A DNA stretch of 64,000 nt from Nocardia harenae NBRC 108248 (GTDB lineage Bacteria > Actinomycetota > Actinomycetes > Mycobacteriales > Mycobacteriaceae), in NCBI RefSeq assembly GCF_001612885.1, contig NZ_BDBH01000012.1, positions 62,001 through 126,000 on the forward strand, read 5' to 3'. A program made the translations under genes and the position numbers. The notes beneath the pieces were generated by a model. The model ran no database searches and was not told the origin of the DNA. It was given only the letters and a program-made list of their open reading frames with translations. This document shows positions 38,883-47,591 of this stretch, in pieces; the stretch's first letter is position 1, and every line of letters begins with the position of its first letter.

Positions 38883-41303
38883 GTGACCGGGAACGAAGTT
38901 CACGGGAATCTCACGATCAATCAGTCGGGCGCCCGTCCGCACCGTTCGCTGGAGCAGCTGGTGCAGTTGTTCGGCGACGCCGATCTCCCACTGGTCGGTG
39001 CGCTGAACCCGTACCTGCTCGGGGTGACGAGCTCGGCCTTCGGCGGCCCCGCCGACCACGGCCACCGGGACGAGTACCTGACGCGGACGGCGAACGACGT
39101 CGATGCCCGGCTGCGCCGAGCCATGTCTGGTTCGCGGATGGTGATCGTGGTGGGCCCGTCCAAGGTGGGCAAGACCCGCACCCTGTTCGAGGCGGTCCAC
39201 GCCTTCGACCCTGCCGCGCGGGTGGCGTGGCCGGTGCACGACGGGATCGCTGAGCTCGCCGCGCACCCGCGGCTGGCGAGTAGCACGGACACGGTCGTGG
39301 TGTGGCTCGACGACCTGCACGAGTACCTCACCGGCTCGAACTCCATCACCCCGGCAGTGCTGGCACGGCTGACTGCCCGGCCGGGCCGGACGCTGGTGGT
39401 GGCGACCCTGCGCTCGGAGATGCGCGCCCAGCTGCGCGGCGACGGCGAGCTGCGGCGGGAGACCCGCATGTTGCTGGAGCAGGCAATCCTCATCGACCTG
39501 GCTTCCACCAGCGACGATCCCGGCGAGACCGCCGCCGCCTCGCGAGCGTATCGGGGGCAGGAGTTCAACGGCCACGGGTTGGCGGAGGTGCTGGCCGGGG
39601 CGCCGGAGCTGCTGGCGCGCTACGACGACGCCAGAGCCGCCGACCCCATCGGGTACACCGTGATCGCCGTCAGCGTGGATTGGGCGCGGATCGGGCGCAA
39701 GGATCCCATCCCCGAGGGCGCGCTCACCGATCTCACGATCGAGACGCTGCGGCACAGCCGTCCGGAGCTGGACCCGACCGAGAGCGGGGTGCGCGCGGCG
39801 ATCACGGCCGCGCGGACACCCCCGCGCGGGGGCGGGCGGGCGGCGGCGTTGCACACCCTGCACCTCGATGCCGGGGTTCGCGGGTACCGGCCCTTCGACT
39901 ACCTCGTCGCCGCCGATGACGGCCAAGCCGATCGCACCCCGCGCCCGGTCCCGGAGGCTTTCTGGCATCGGGCGACCCGTGATGCCGACCCCGAGATCCT
40001 GACCGATGTCGGTTTCACCGCCCACGGCCGCGGGAATATCGCCGCCGCGAGCACGATCTGGCACCGGGCCGCCGAGGTTGGGCATCCGATGGCGATGTTC
40101 GACCTGGGAGTCCTGTACGGGGAGGAGCGAGACGAAGCGGCGGCCGAGGTCTGGTTCCGCAGGGCCGCCGAGGCCGGGCATCTCGCCGCGATGTCGAACC
40201 TCGGGATGCTGCTGCGGCGGCGCGGGGAAGCGAACGAGGCGGAGGAGTGGTATCGCCGGGCCGCCGCGGCCGGATTCGTCGACGCGGAGGTGAATCTGGG
40301 GGTCCTGTTCGAGGAGCGCGGAGATTTGGTCGAGGCGGAGACGTGGTGGCGGAGCGCCGCCGAAGCGGGAAACCTCGGCGCGATGGTGAACCTCGGGCTG
40401 CTGCTGCGGCGGCGAGGGGAGCCTGCGGAGGCGGAGCAGTGGTATCGCCGGGCCGCCGATGGCGGGGTGCTCTCCGCGATGATGGATCTGGGAGTTCTGC
40501 TCGAGGATCGGGGGGATCGAGCGGCTGCGGAGGTCTGGTGCCGCAGAGCCGCCGAGGCGGGGTACCCGGGGGCGATGTACAACCTCGGGATGCTGCTGCG
40601 GCGGCGCGGGGAGGCGGGCGCGGCGGAGAGGTGGTACCGCCGGGCCGCCGAGGCCGGGGTGCTCGACGCCATGGTGAATCTGGGGGCTCTCCTGGACAGC
40701 CGGGGTGAGCCGGTAGCCGCGGAGGGGTGGTATCGCCGGGCTGCCGAAGCCGGCCAGACGACCGCGATGATGAACCTCGGAGCCCTGCTCGACAGCAGGG
40801 GCGCACCGGGGGCCGAGGCGTGGTACCGCAAGGCCGCCGCCGCCGAGCATGTGGGTGCGATGGTGAACCTCGGTGCGATGCTCGAGCTGCGCGGGGAGTG
40901 GGAGGAAGCGGCGGTCTGGTATCGCAAGGCTGCCGACGCCGGGCAGCCGGACGCCATGGCGAATCTCGGCGGCCTGCTCTTCAAGCGGAAGGACCGAGCC
41001 GGCGCCGAGACGTGGTGCCGCAGGGCGGCGAACCTCGGACAGGTGCCCGCTATGTACAACCTTGGATTTCTGCTCGCCGAGCGCGGCGATCGTGCCAAAG
41101 CGGAAGCGTGGTGGCGGCGGGCCGCCGACGGCGGCCACTCGGGCGCCATGATGAATCTCGGAGCCACACACTACGAACGAGGGGATGTCGCGCAGGCCGT
41201 GCAGTGGTGGACCATGGCCGCTCGCGCCGGGCAACCGCGCGCGATCGAGATTCTTCAGATGTTGCGCGCCAGGCAAGAAGATCGGCCGGGGCGGGGTTTC
41301 TGA
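38883..41303 (+). CDS. P-loop (STAND-like) NTPase with Sel1-like repeats
   Basis: The 806-residue protein begins VTGNEVHGNLTINQSG, a motif of the kind that precedes many actinobacterial STAND proteins. The P-loop domain has Walker A GPSKVGKT (91-98), Walker B VVWLDDLHEYL (D143, D144) and a sensor-like VVATLRSEMRAQL. Residues 371 to about 795 are roughly thirteen 32-residue Sel1-like repeats of form xAMxxLGxLLxxRGxxxxAExWYRRAAEAG. No catalytic effector domain is visible, so it may act as a sensor/assembly platform. GTG at 38883 lacks a good ribosome-binding site; translation coupling or a frameshift with the gene before it is possible. Confidence 0.8.
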   Translation: MTGNEVHGNLTINQSGARPHRSLEQLVQLFGDADLPLVGALNPYLLGVTSSAFGGPADHGHRDEYLTRTANDVDARLRRAMSGSRMVIVVGPSKVGKTRTLFEAVHAFDPAARVAWPVHDGIAELAAHPRLASSTDTVVVWLDDLHEYLTGSNSITPAVLARLTARPGRTLVVATLRSEMRAQLRGDGELRRETRMLLEQAILIDLASTSDDPGETAAASRAYRGQEFNGHGLAEVLAGAPELLARYDDARAADPIGYTVIAVSVDWARIGRKDPIPEGALTDLTIETLRHSRPELDPTESGVRAAITAARTPPRGGGRAAALHTLHLDAGVRGYRPFDYLVAADDGQADRTPRPVPEAFWHRATRDADPEILTDVGFTAHGRGNIAAASTIWHRAAEVGHPMAMFDLGVLYGEERDEAAAEVWFRRAAEAGHLAAMSNLGMLLRRRGEANEAEEWYRRAAAAGFVDAEVNLGVLFEERGDLVEAETWWRSAAEAGNLGAMVNLGLLLRRRGEPAEAEQWYRRAADGGVLSAMMDLGVLLEDRGDRAAAEVWCRRAAEAGYPGAMYNLGMLLRRRGEAGAAERWYRRAAEAGVLDAMVNLGALLDSRGEPVAAEGWYRRAAEAGQTTAMMNLGALLDSRGAPGAEAWYRKAAAAEHVGAMVNLGAMLELRGEWEEAAVWYRKAADAGQPDAMANLGGLLFKRKDRAGAETWCRRAANLGQVPAMYNLGFLLAERGDRAKAEAWWRRAADGGHSGAMMNLGATHYERGDVAQAVQWWTMAARAGQPRAIEILQMLRARQEDRPGRGF
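39993..41266 (+). repeat. Tandem 96-bp units encoding Sel1-like repeats
   Basis: About thirteen units of 32 codons run without linkers. Several share long near-identical stretches, such as TGGTATCGCCGGGCCGCC, so unequal recombination could change the number. Unit nine is one codon shorter (SRGAPGAEAW). Confidence 0.85.
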
Positions 41304-41364
41304 AGCAGCACGCCGCCCACGCTCGATCTGAGAATGATGGGCGCCATGTCCAACGCCGGCGGCC

Positions 41365-41769
41365 TCATTCTCGAACCAGCAGGGTATCGAGGGCGGTGAC
41401 GGGCACGATGTCCCGCGCCGTGGCGGCCAAGCCGGGATCAACCGTGATCAGCGCATCGGCCTGCAACCGCGTGACCGCGAGGTACTCGGCGTCCCGCAGG
41501 CTGTCCCAGCCGTTGCTCCGGGCGAGCTGCCACGCGATACGCCGGGAAACCCGGTCGCCGAGCAGTCGCATCTTCAACGCGGTGATCCGCTCGTGCGTCG
41601 CGAGCGCGGCCGCTTCACCGCGCGCACCCGCACGGACTTGCCGCAGCAAGAGTTGCAGCGCCTCCGAACGGATCGATTTCGGGGCAACCAGCCGGTGGCT
41701 AGGATCGATCGGAAGCCCGGCATCCATGAGGTGCAGCAGGGTGACGGCGTCGATGACATAGCGAGCCAC
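41365..41769 (-). CDS. PIN-domain protein without adjacent antitoxin
   Basis: The 134-residue product starts ARYVIDAVTLLHLM and ends with DSLRDAEYLAVTRLQADALITVDPGLAATA. Acidic PIN residues are in place: D7, E36, D93 (with E95) and D111. PIN proteins such as VapC cleave RNA. No small antitoxin frame is upstream (41770-41891) or downstream, so this is an orphan, either a non-TA PIN ribonuclease or a TA remnant. It faces the P-loop/Sel1 gene. Start is a GTG without a clear ribosome-binding site. Confidence 0.75.
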   Translation of the reverse strand: MARYVIDAVTLLHLMDAGLPIDPSHRLVAPKSIRSEALQLLLRQVRAGARGEAAALATHERITALKMRLLGDRVSRRIAWQLARSNGWDSLRDAEYLAVTRLQADALITVDPGLAATARDIVPVTALDTLLVRE

Positions 41770-41836
41770 CAGTCCAGCCTGGCCAGCCGGGCGCGAGAAT
41801 CTCCCGCATGAGCGTGCGGGCGGGAAAGCGACCGGT

Positions 41837-41870
41837 CGCTCGTTACCGGGCGCGCGGGGAATAACGAGCG
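41837..41870. promoter_or_regulatory. Inverted repeat upstream of iscS
   Basis: CGCTCGTTA and TAACGAGCG are perfect 9-bp arms around 16 bp, extended outwards by GGT/ACC after a one-base bulge. It ends 13 bp before the iscS -10 (TATCCT, 41883-41888), where a repressor would block transcription; it could also terminate leftward transcripts. Confidence 0.45.
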
Positions 41871-41897
41871 GACCGGGGCCGCTATCCTTTGATGGTC

Positions 41898-43127
41898 ATG
41901 ATGTCGGCTTGCCCTGGTACCCCCTCTCGCGCGGTGCCGAAGACGGTCTACCTCGATCACGCGGCAACCACCCCGATGTACCCCGCCGCCCTCGAGGCGA
42001 TGACCGCTGCCCTCGGCCGGGCAGGAAACGCCTCATCCCTGCACGGATCGGGACGGGCGGCGCGGCGGATGCTGGAGGAGGCGCGGGAGTCGATCGCGGC
42101 GGATCTGGGTGCCAGGCCATCCGAGGTGATCTTCACCTCGGGCGGGACCGAGAGCGACAATCTGGCGGTCAAGGGCATCTACTGGGCGCGGCGGGACGCC
42201 GAGCCGCGCAGGCGCCGCATTCTGGTCGGCGCCACCGAGCACCATGCGGTGCTGGACGTGGTGGAGTGGCTGGAGCGGCACGAGGGCGCGGAGATCACCT
42301 GGCTGGCGGCGGATGGCGAGGGGTTCGTCACGCCCGCGGTGCTGCGGGCGGCGCTGGAGGCGCACGGTGACGAGGTCGCGCTGGTCACGATCATGTGGGC
42401 GAACAACGAGGTGGGCACCATCGCGCCGATTGCCGAGCTGAGCGCGGTGGCGCGGGAGTTCGGCGTTCCGCTGCACAGCGACGCGGTGCAGGCGGCGGCG
42501 CAGTTGCCGATCGATACCGGCGCCGCCGGGCTGGCGGCGGCGAGTTTCGCGGGGCACAAGGTCGGCGGGCCGCACGGCGTCGGCGTGCTGCTGCTCGGCA
42601 GGCAGGTGCCGTGTGTTCCGCTGCTGCACGGCGGCGGGCACGAGCGGGATCTGCGCTCCGGCACCTCGGACATTCCGGGTGCGGTGGGGCTGGCGGCGGC
42701 GCTGCGGCAGACCGCGGCGGAGCTGCCGGCGCGGACCAAGGAGCTGCGGGAGCTGCGGGACGCCCTGATCGAGGGGGTGCGCGCGGTCGATCCGGAGGCC
42801 GTGTTGAACGGCCCGGCCGGGGAGCTGCGGCTGCCTGGCAATGCGCACTTCACCTTTCCCGGCTGTGAGGGCGATTCGCTGCTCATGCTGCTGGACGCCG
42901 CCGGGATCGAGTGCTCGACCGGCTCCGCCTGCACGGCGGGGGTTTCGGGGCCGAGTCACGTGCTGGTGGCGATGGGGGTCGAGCCGTGGCAGGCGCGCTG
43001 CTCACTTCGCTTCTCGCTCGGCCACACCTCGACCGCGGACGATGTGCAGACGCTGCTCTCGGTGCTGCCGGGAGTGGTCGAGCGGGCCAGGGCGGCCGGG
43101 CTCACGAGCGCGAAGGGAGCGTACTGA
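41898..43127 (+). CDS. iscS: Cysteine desulfurase IscS
   Basis: The enzyme (409 residues from the ATG at 41898) removes sulfur from cysteine using PLP. Visible are KTVYLDHAATTPM at the N-terminus, FTSGGTESDNLAVKG, the PLP lysine in SFAGHKVGGPHG, and the persulfide cysteine in CSTGSACTAGV. A TATCCT -10 ends nine bases upstream of this ATG; ATGs at 41892 and 41901 are alternatives. It overlaps mnmA (TGATG), and supplying sulfur to MnmA for tRNA thiolation is an obvious role besides Fe-S assembly. Confidence 0.95.
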   Translation: MMSACPGTPSRAVPKTVYLDHAATTPMYPAALEAMTAALGRAGNASSLHGSGRAARRMLEEARESIAADLGARPSEVIFTSGGTESDNLAVKGIYWARRDAEPRRRRILVGATEHHAVLDVVEWLERHEGAEITWLAADGEGFVTPAVLRAALEAHGDEVALVTIMWANNEVGTIAPIAELSAVAREFGVPLHSDAVQAAAQLPIDTGAAGLAAASFAGHKVGGPHGVGVLLLGRQVPCVPLLHGGGHERDLRSGTSDIPGAVGLAAALRQTAAELPARTKELRELRDALIEGVRAVDPEAVLNGPAGELRLPGNAHFTFPGCEGDSLLMLLDAAGIECSTGSACTAGVSGPSHVLVAMGVEPWQARCSLRFSLGHTSTADDVQTLLSVLPGVVERARAAGLTSAKGAY

Positions 43128-44227
43128 TGCGGGTTCTCGCCGCGATGAGCGGCGGTGTCGACTCCGCGGTGGCGGCGGCGCGGGCCGTCGACGCCGGGCA
43201 CGATGTGGTGGGGGTGCACCTGGCGCTCTCGGCTCAGCCCGGCACGCTGCGCACGGGGTCGCGGGGCTGCTGCTCGAAGGAGGACGCCGGGGATGCCAGG
43301 CGGGCCGCCGATGTGCTCGGGATTCCCTTCTACGTGTGGGATTTCGCGGAGCGGTTCAAGGAGGACGTGATCGACGATTTCGTCGCCTCCTATGCCGCGG
43401 GCGAGACGCCGAACCCCTGTCTGCGCTGCAATGAGAAGATCAAGTTCGCCGCGCTCGCCGATCGCGCGGTCGCGCTCGGCTTCGATGCGGTGGCGACCGG
43501 GCACTACGCGCGGCTTCAGGACGGGGTGCTGCGGCGGGCCGTCGACGCCGACAAGGATCAGTCGTATGTGCTCGCGGTGCTCACCGCCGAGCAGCTGAGC
43601 CGGGCCATGTTCCCGGTCGGGGATACGCCGAAGCCGGAGATTCGCGCCGAGGCCGCCGCGCGCGGGCTCGCGGTGGCGGACAAGCCGGACAGCCACGACA
43701 TCTGCTTCATTCCGTCCGGGGATACCAGGGCGTTTCTCGGGGCGAGGATCGGGATTCGGCCGGGGGCCGTCGTCGACGCCGCCGGGCGGAAGCTGGCCGA
43801 GCACGAGGGGGTGCACGGGTTCACCATCGGGCAGCGGAAGGGGCTCGGGTTGCCCGGGCCGGGGCCCGATGGGAAGCCGCGGTACGTGACCGGGATCGAT
43901 CCGGAGTCCGGTGTGGTCCGGGTGGGGTCGGCGGAGGAGCTGCAGGTGTGGACGGTGCGGGCCGAGCGGGCTGTCTGGACCTCCGGGGCCGCGCCGGACG
44001 GGGCTCTCGACTGCGTGGTGCAGGTCCGCGCGCACGGTGGGACAGCGCCCGCCGTGGCCGAGGCGGTGGACGGTGGGTTCACCGTGCGGCTGCGTGAGCC
44101 GCTGACCGGGGTGGCGCGCGGGCAGGCCGCGGTGCTGTACCGGCCGGACAGTGCCGGTGACGAGGTCATCGGCAGCGGGACCATCGCTGGTACCGACAGC
44201 GCCGTGCCGCTGGCGGACGCCCGGTGA
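43127..44227 (+). CDS. mnmA: tRNA 2-thiouridylase MnmA (TrmU)
   Basis: The 366-residue enzyme has the PP-loop SGGVDSAVAA near its start, the catalytic cysteines in PNPCLRCNEKIKF and SHDICFIPSGDT, and GFTIGQRKGLG in the central domain. It introduces the 2-thio group at U34 of tRNA Lys, Glu and Gln with sulfur from IscS. It overlaps both iscS and the next gene, indicating tight translational coupling. Confidence 0.96.
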   Translation: MRVLAAMSGGVDSAVAAARAVDAGHDVVGVHLALSAQPGTLRTGSRGCCSKEDAGDARRAADVLGIPFYVWDFAERFKEDVIDDFVASYAAGETPNPCLRCNEKIKFAALADRAVALGFDAVATGHYARLQDGVLRRAVDADKDQSYVLAVLTAEQLSRAMFPVGDTPKPEIRAEAAARGLAVADKPDSHDICFIPSGDTRAFLGARIGIRPGAVVDAAGRKLAEHEGVHGFTIGQRKGLGLPGPGPDGKPRYVTGIDPESGVVRVGSAEELQVWTVRAERAVWTSGAAPDGALDCVVQVRAHGGTAPAVAEAVDGGFTVRLREPLTGVARGQAAVLYRPDSAGDEVIGSGTIAGTDSAVPLADAR

Positions 44228-45264
44228 GCGCCGCCGTCGAGGCCGCGTTGCGAGGCGGGGTCGCCACCGGGGTCGGGTCGTGGCCGGGTACCGACCCGCG
44301 GGAGGCCGCGGCGACCGTCGTCGGGGAACTGCCCGGGCTGGCGCACCTGGTGGAGCTGCCCGCGCGCGGGGTCGGGGCGGATCTGCTGGGACGCGGGTGT
44401 GCGCTGCTGGTGGATCTGCCGTTCGACAGCACTACGCGCGGGTACCGCCTCGCCGCGCGGCCGGGTGGGGTGGCGCGCCGCGCCGGTGATCTGCTGCGCG
44501 GCGATCTGGACGCGCTGGAGGAGGCATGGGAGCGGGCCGGGGCACCGGGCACCGGACGGCCGGTGAAGCTGCAGGTGGCCGGTCCGTTGACGCTGGCCGC
44601 CGGGGTCGAGCTGACCAAGGGGCACCGGGTGCTCACCGATCCCGGCGCCCGCCGCGACCTCGCCGAATCGCTGGCCGAGGGGCTGGCCGGGCACGCCGCC
44701 GAGGTGGCGACGCGGCTGAACGCGCCGGTGGTGCTGCAACTCGACGAGCCCTCCGCCGCCGCGGTGCTGGAAGGGTCGCTGCCGGGCACGAGTCTGCTGG
44801 ACTCGGTGCGCGCGCTGCCCGAACCGGAGGCGCTGGACCTGCTCGACACCGTGATCCGGGCGCAGTCCGCACCGGTCATTGTGCACAGCTGCGCCGCGCC
44901 GCCGCCGCTCGCGCTGTTCCGGGCCAGTGGGGCCGCTGCGCTCGCCATCGATGTCGGGGTGTTGCGGCCCAAGGATCTGGACGGCGTCGGGGAGGCGCTG
45001 GACGCCGGGAAACTGCTGGTTCTCGGGTTGGTACCGAGCACGCCGGGGGACGGCAGGCCGGGCTGGCGGGAGCTGGCCGAGCCGGGGGTCCGGCTGATCG
45101 ATCGGCTCGGGTTCCCGCGTCGTACGCTCGCCGAGCGGGTGCTGGTGAGCCCGGCCTGCGGGTTGGCGGGTGCGACGCCCGAGTGGGCGCGGCGCGCGCT
45201 GGATCTCACCGCCGATATCGCCCGCGCCTACGCGGAGGAGCCGGAGACGCTCGGCGCCGAGTAG
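44224..45264 (+). CDS. MetE-like (cobalamin-independent methionine synthase family) protein
   Basis: The 346-residue protein resembles the C-terminal catalytic barrel of MetE: GVGSWPGTDPREAAATVV at the start, VKLQVAGPLTLAAGVELTKG, VVLQLDEPSAAAVL, zinc-ligand-like H-x-C in IVHSCAAPP and the late cysteine in SPACGLAG. At half the size of MetE and without its N-terminal folate domain, it probably is not the main methionine synthase; related short proteins use other methyl donors or have unknown roles. It matches the position of Rv3015c. It overlaps mnmA by GTGA. Confidence 0.83.
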   Translation: MSAAVEAALRGGVATGVGSWPGTDPREAAATVVGELPGLAHLVELPARGVGADLLGRGCALLVDLPFDSTTRGYRLAARPGGVARRAGDLLRGDLDALEEAWERAGAPGTGRPVKLQVAGPLTLAAGVELTKGHRVLTDPGARRDLAESLAEGLAGHAAEVATRLNAPVVLQLDEPSAAAVLEGSLPGTSLLDSVRALPEPEALDLLDTVIRAQSAPVIVHSCAAPPPLALFRASGAAALAIDVGVLRPKDLDGVGEALDAGKLLVLGLVPSTPGDGRPGWRELAEPGVRLIDRLGFPRRTLAERVLVSPACGLAGATPEWARRALDLTADIARAYAEEPETLGAE

Positions 45265-45436
45265 CCGCTTCATCGCCCGCTTCGCGCTCGGCTGATTTCT
45301 CGGCGTGCTGCACGGGCGGGAGTTCGCTCGGTTTCGGGGCTGGGAGGCTCGAAGCGCGCTCCTCCGACTCGGGGCCGATCCGCCCGCACCGCCCCGACGT
45401 GCGGCGATCTGCCCGAAGAACGTCACACCCCTGGAC

Positions 45437-45442
45437 TATCGT
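45437..45442 (+). promoter_or_regulatory. -10 hexamer of ligA, leaderless type
   Basis: TATCGT ends seven bases before the GTG at 45450; no ribosome-binding site lies between them. Confidence 0.5.
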
Positions 45443-45449
45443 GCCAGTT

Positions 45450-47540
45450 GTGACCGAACCCGAGGCCCCCGCTCCGGCCACGGCCGAGGAGCAGCGCGCC
45501 TGGCAGCAGCTCGCGGACGAGGTGCGCGAGCACCAGTTCCGCTACTACGTGCGGGACGCGCCGATCATCACCGACGGCGAGTTCGACACGCTGCTGCGCC
45601 GCCTCCAGGTCATGGAGGACGAGCACCCGGACCTGCGGACACCGGATTCGCCGACGCAGCTGGTCGGCGGCGGTTTCGCCACCGATTTCACGCCGGTGAA
45701 CCACCTGGAGCGCATGCTCTCGCTGGACAATGTCTTCGATGTGGCCGAGCTGCGCGCCTGGGCCACCAGGGTGGAGGCGGAGACCGGGGCGGACCTGCAC
45801 TATCTGTGCGAGGTCAAGATCGACGGGGTCGCGCTGAACCTGGTCTACCGGAACGGGCGGCTGGAGCGCGGTGCTACCAGGGGTGACGGCCGCACCGGCG
45901 AGGACGTCACGCTGAACGCGCGCACCATCGAGGACATCCCGGCAGAGCTCACCCCGCACGAAAACCACCCGATCCCGGAGCTGCTCGAGGTGCGCGGCGA
46001 GGTCTACCTGCGGCTGGCGGATTTCGAGACGCTCAATGCCGCCATCGTCGCCGACGGCAAGCCGCCGTACGCCAATCCACGCAACACCGCGGCCGGTTCG
46101 CTCCGGCAGAAGGACCCGGCGGTCACCGCACGGCGCCGGCTGCGGATGATCTGCCACGGCCTCGGCCGGATCCGCGGCTACACCCCGGCCTCGCAGTCCG
46201 AGGCGTACGACGCGCTGGCCGCCTGGGGGCTGCCGGTCTCGCCGCACACCAGGCGGGTGCGCGGCATCGACGCGGTGATCGAGCGGGTCGCCTACTGGGG
46301 CGAGCACCGGCACGATATCGAGCACGAGCTGGACGGCCAGGTGATCAAGGTCGACGAGGTGGCGCTGCAGCGCAGGCTCGGCTCCACCTCGCGGGCGCCG
46401 CGCTGGGCCATCGCCTTCAAATACCCGCCGGAGGAGGCGACCACCACGCTGCTCGACATCAAGGTGAATGTCGGGCGCACCGGGCGGGTGACGCCGTTCG
46501 CGGTGATGGTACCGGTCTCGGTCGCGGGCTCCACCGTCTCCATGGCGACGCTGCACAACGCCGCCGAGGTGGTGCGGAAGGGTGTGCTGATCGGCGACAC
46601 GGTCACCATTCGCAAGGCGGGCGACGTGATCCCCGAGGTGCTCGGGCCGGTGGCCGACGCCAGGCCCGCCGACGCGTACGCCTTCGAGATGCCGACGCAC
46701 TGTCCCGAGTGCGGCACCGCGCTGGCCCCCGAGCGCGAGGGCGATGCCGACATCCGCTGCCCGAACACCCGCTCCTGCCCGGCCCAGCTGCGCGAGCGGG
46801 TGTTCCACGTGGCGGGGCGCGGCGCCTTCGATATCGAGGCGCTCGGCTACGAGGCGGCGATCGAGCTGCTGCGCTCCGGCGCCATCACCGACGAGGGCGA
46901 CCTCTTCGACCTGGACGAGCCGCTGCTGCTCGGCACCCCGCTCTTCGTGAACAAGAACGGCAGCCTCTCGGCCAATGGGAAACGGCTGCTGGAGAATCTG
47001 AGCGCGGCCAAGGACCGGCCGCTCTGGCGGGTTCTGGTCGCGCTCTCCATCCGACACGTCGGCCCCACCGCGGCGCGGGCGCTGGCCGCGGAGTTCGGTG
47101 AAATGGCGCGGATCGCGGCCGCGACCCTGGAGGAACTGGCCGCTGCCGACGGCGTCGGCCCCACCATCGCGGCGGCGGTGGTCGAGTGGTTCACCGTGGA
47201 CTGGCACCGCGCGATCGTGGCGAAGTGGCGGGCCGCAGGGGTGCGGATGGCGGATGAGCGGGCTGCCGGGATCGAGCGGAATCTAACCGGGCTGTCGATC
47301 GTGGTGACCGGCTCGCTCGACGGCTTCTCCCGGGACGAGGCCAGGGAGGCGATCCTGGCGCGCGGCGGGAAGGCGGCGGGCTCGGTGTCGAAGAAGACGG
47401 CGTTCGTCGTGGTCGGTGATGCGCCCGGCAGCAAGGCCGCCAAGGCGGAGGAGCTCGGGGTGCCGATTCTGGACGAGGAGGGCTTCCGCACCCTCCTCGC
47501 GGACGGGCCGGAGGCGGTTCGCCCGGCCGCGGCGGACTGA
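45450..47540 (+). CDS. ligA: NAD-dependent DNA ligase LigA
   Basis: The 696-residue replicative ligase shows all domains in order: Ia (FRYYVRDAPIITDGEFD), adenylation domain with K123 in CEVKIDG, OB fold, zinc finger with four cysteines (HCPECGTA to RCPNTRSCPAQ), helix-hairpin-helix region (SIRHVGPTAARAL, DGVGPTIAAAV) and a C-terminal BRCT domain (LSIVVTGSLDGFSRDEAREAI). It seals nicks during replication and repair. The leaderless-type GTG at 45450 gives a standard N-terminus. Confidence 0.97.
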   Translation: MTEPEAPAPATAEEQRAWQQLADEVREHQFRYYVRDAPIITDGEFDTLLRRLQVMEDEHPDLRTPDSPTQLVGGGFATDFTPVNHLERMLSLDNVFDVAELRAWATRVEAETGADLHYLCEVKIDGVALNLVYRNGRLERGATRGDGRTGEDVTLNARTIEDIPAELTPHENHPIPELLEVRGEVYLRLADFETLNAAIVADGKPPYANPRNTAAGSLRQKDPAVTARRRLRMICHGLGRIRGYTPASQSEAYDALAAWGLPVSPHTRRVRGIDAVIERVAYWGEHRHDIEHELDGQVIKVDEVALQRRLGSTSRAPRWAIAFKYPPEEATTTLLDIKVNVGRTGRVTPFAVMVPVSVAGSTVSMATLHNAAEVVRKGVLIGDTVTIRKAGDVIPEVLGPVADARPADAYAFEMPTHCPECGTALAPEREGDADIRCPNTRSCPAQLRERVFHVAGRGAFDIEALGYEAAIELLRSGAITDEGDLFDLDEPLLLGTPLFVNKNGSLSANGKRLLENLSAAKDRPLWRVLVALSIRHVGPTAARALAAEFGEMARIAAATLEELAAADGVGPTIAAAVVEWFTVDWHRAIVAKWRAAGVRMADERAAGIERNLTGLSIVVTGSLDGFSRDEAREAILARGGKAAGSVSKKTAFVVVGDAPGSKAAKAEELGVPILDEEGFRTLLADGPEAVRPAAAD

Positions 47541-47591
47541 TGCTCGGCTCGGATCCGGCCGGGTGCGCCGGAGGCGGCTCCGCGACAGCCG

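Noticed and set aside
38802..41441. 879-codon reverse frame opposite the P-loop/Sel1 gene
   Set aside because: The repeated structure of the Sel1 array keeps the opposite strand open; the product simply mirrors the repeats (GGPAIPLLR-type motifs) and has no start signal.
41574..41960. Reverse frame upstream of the PIN gene as a possible antitoxin
   Set aside because: It overlaps the PIN gene out of frame and runs into iscS; composition is H/R-rich and it has no antitoxin DNA-binding motif.
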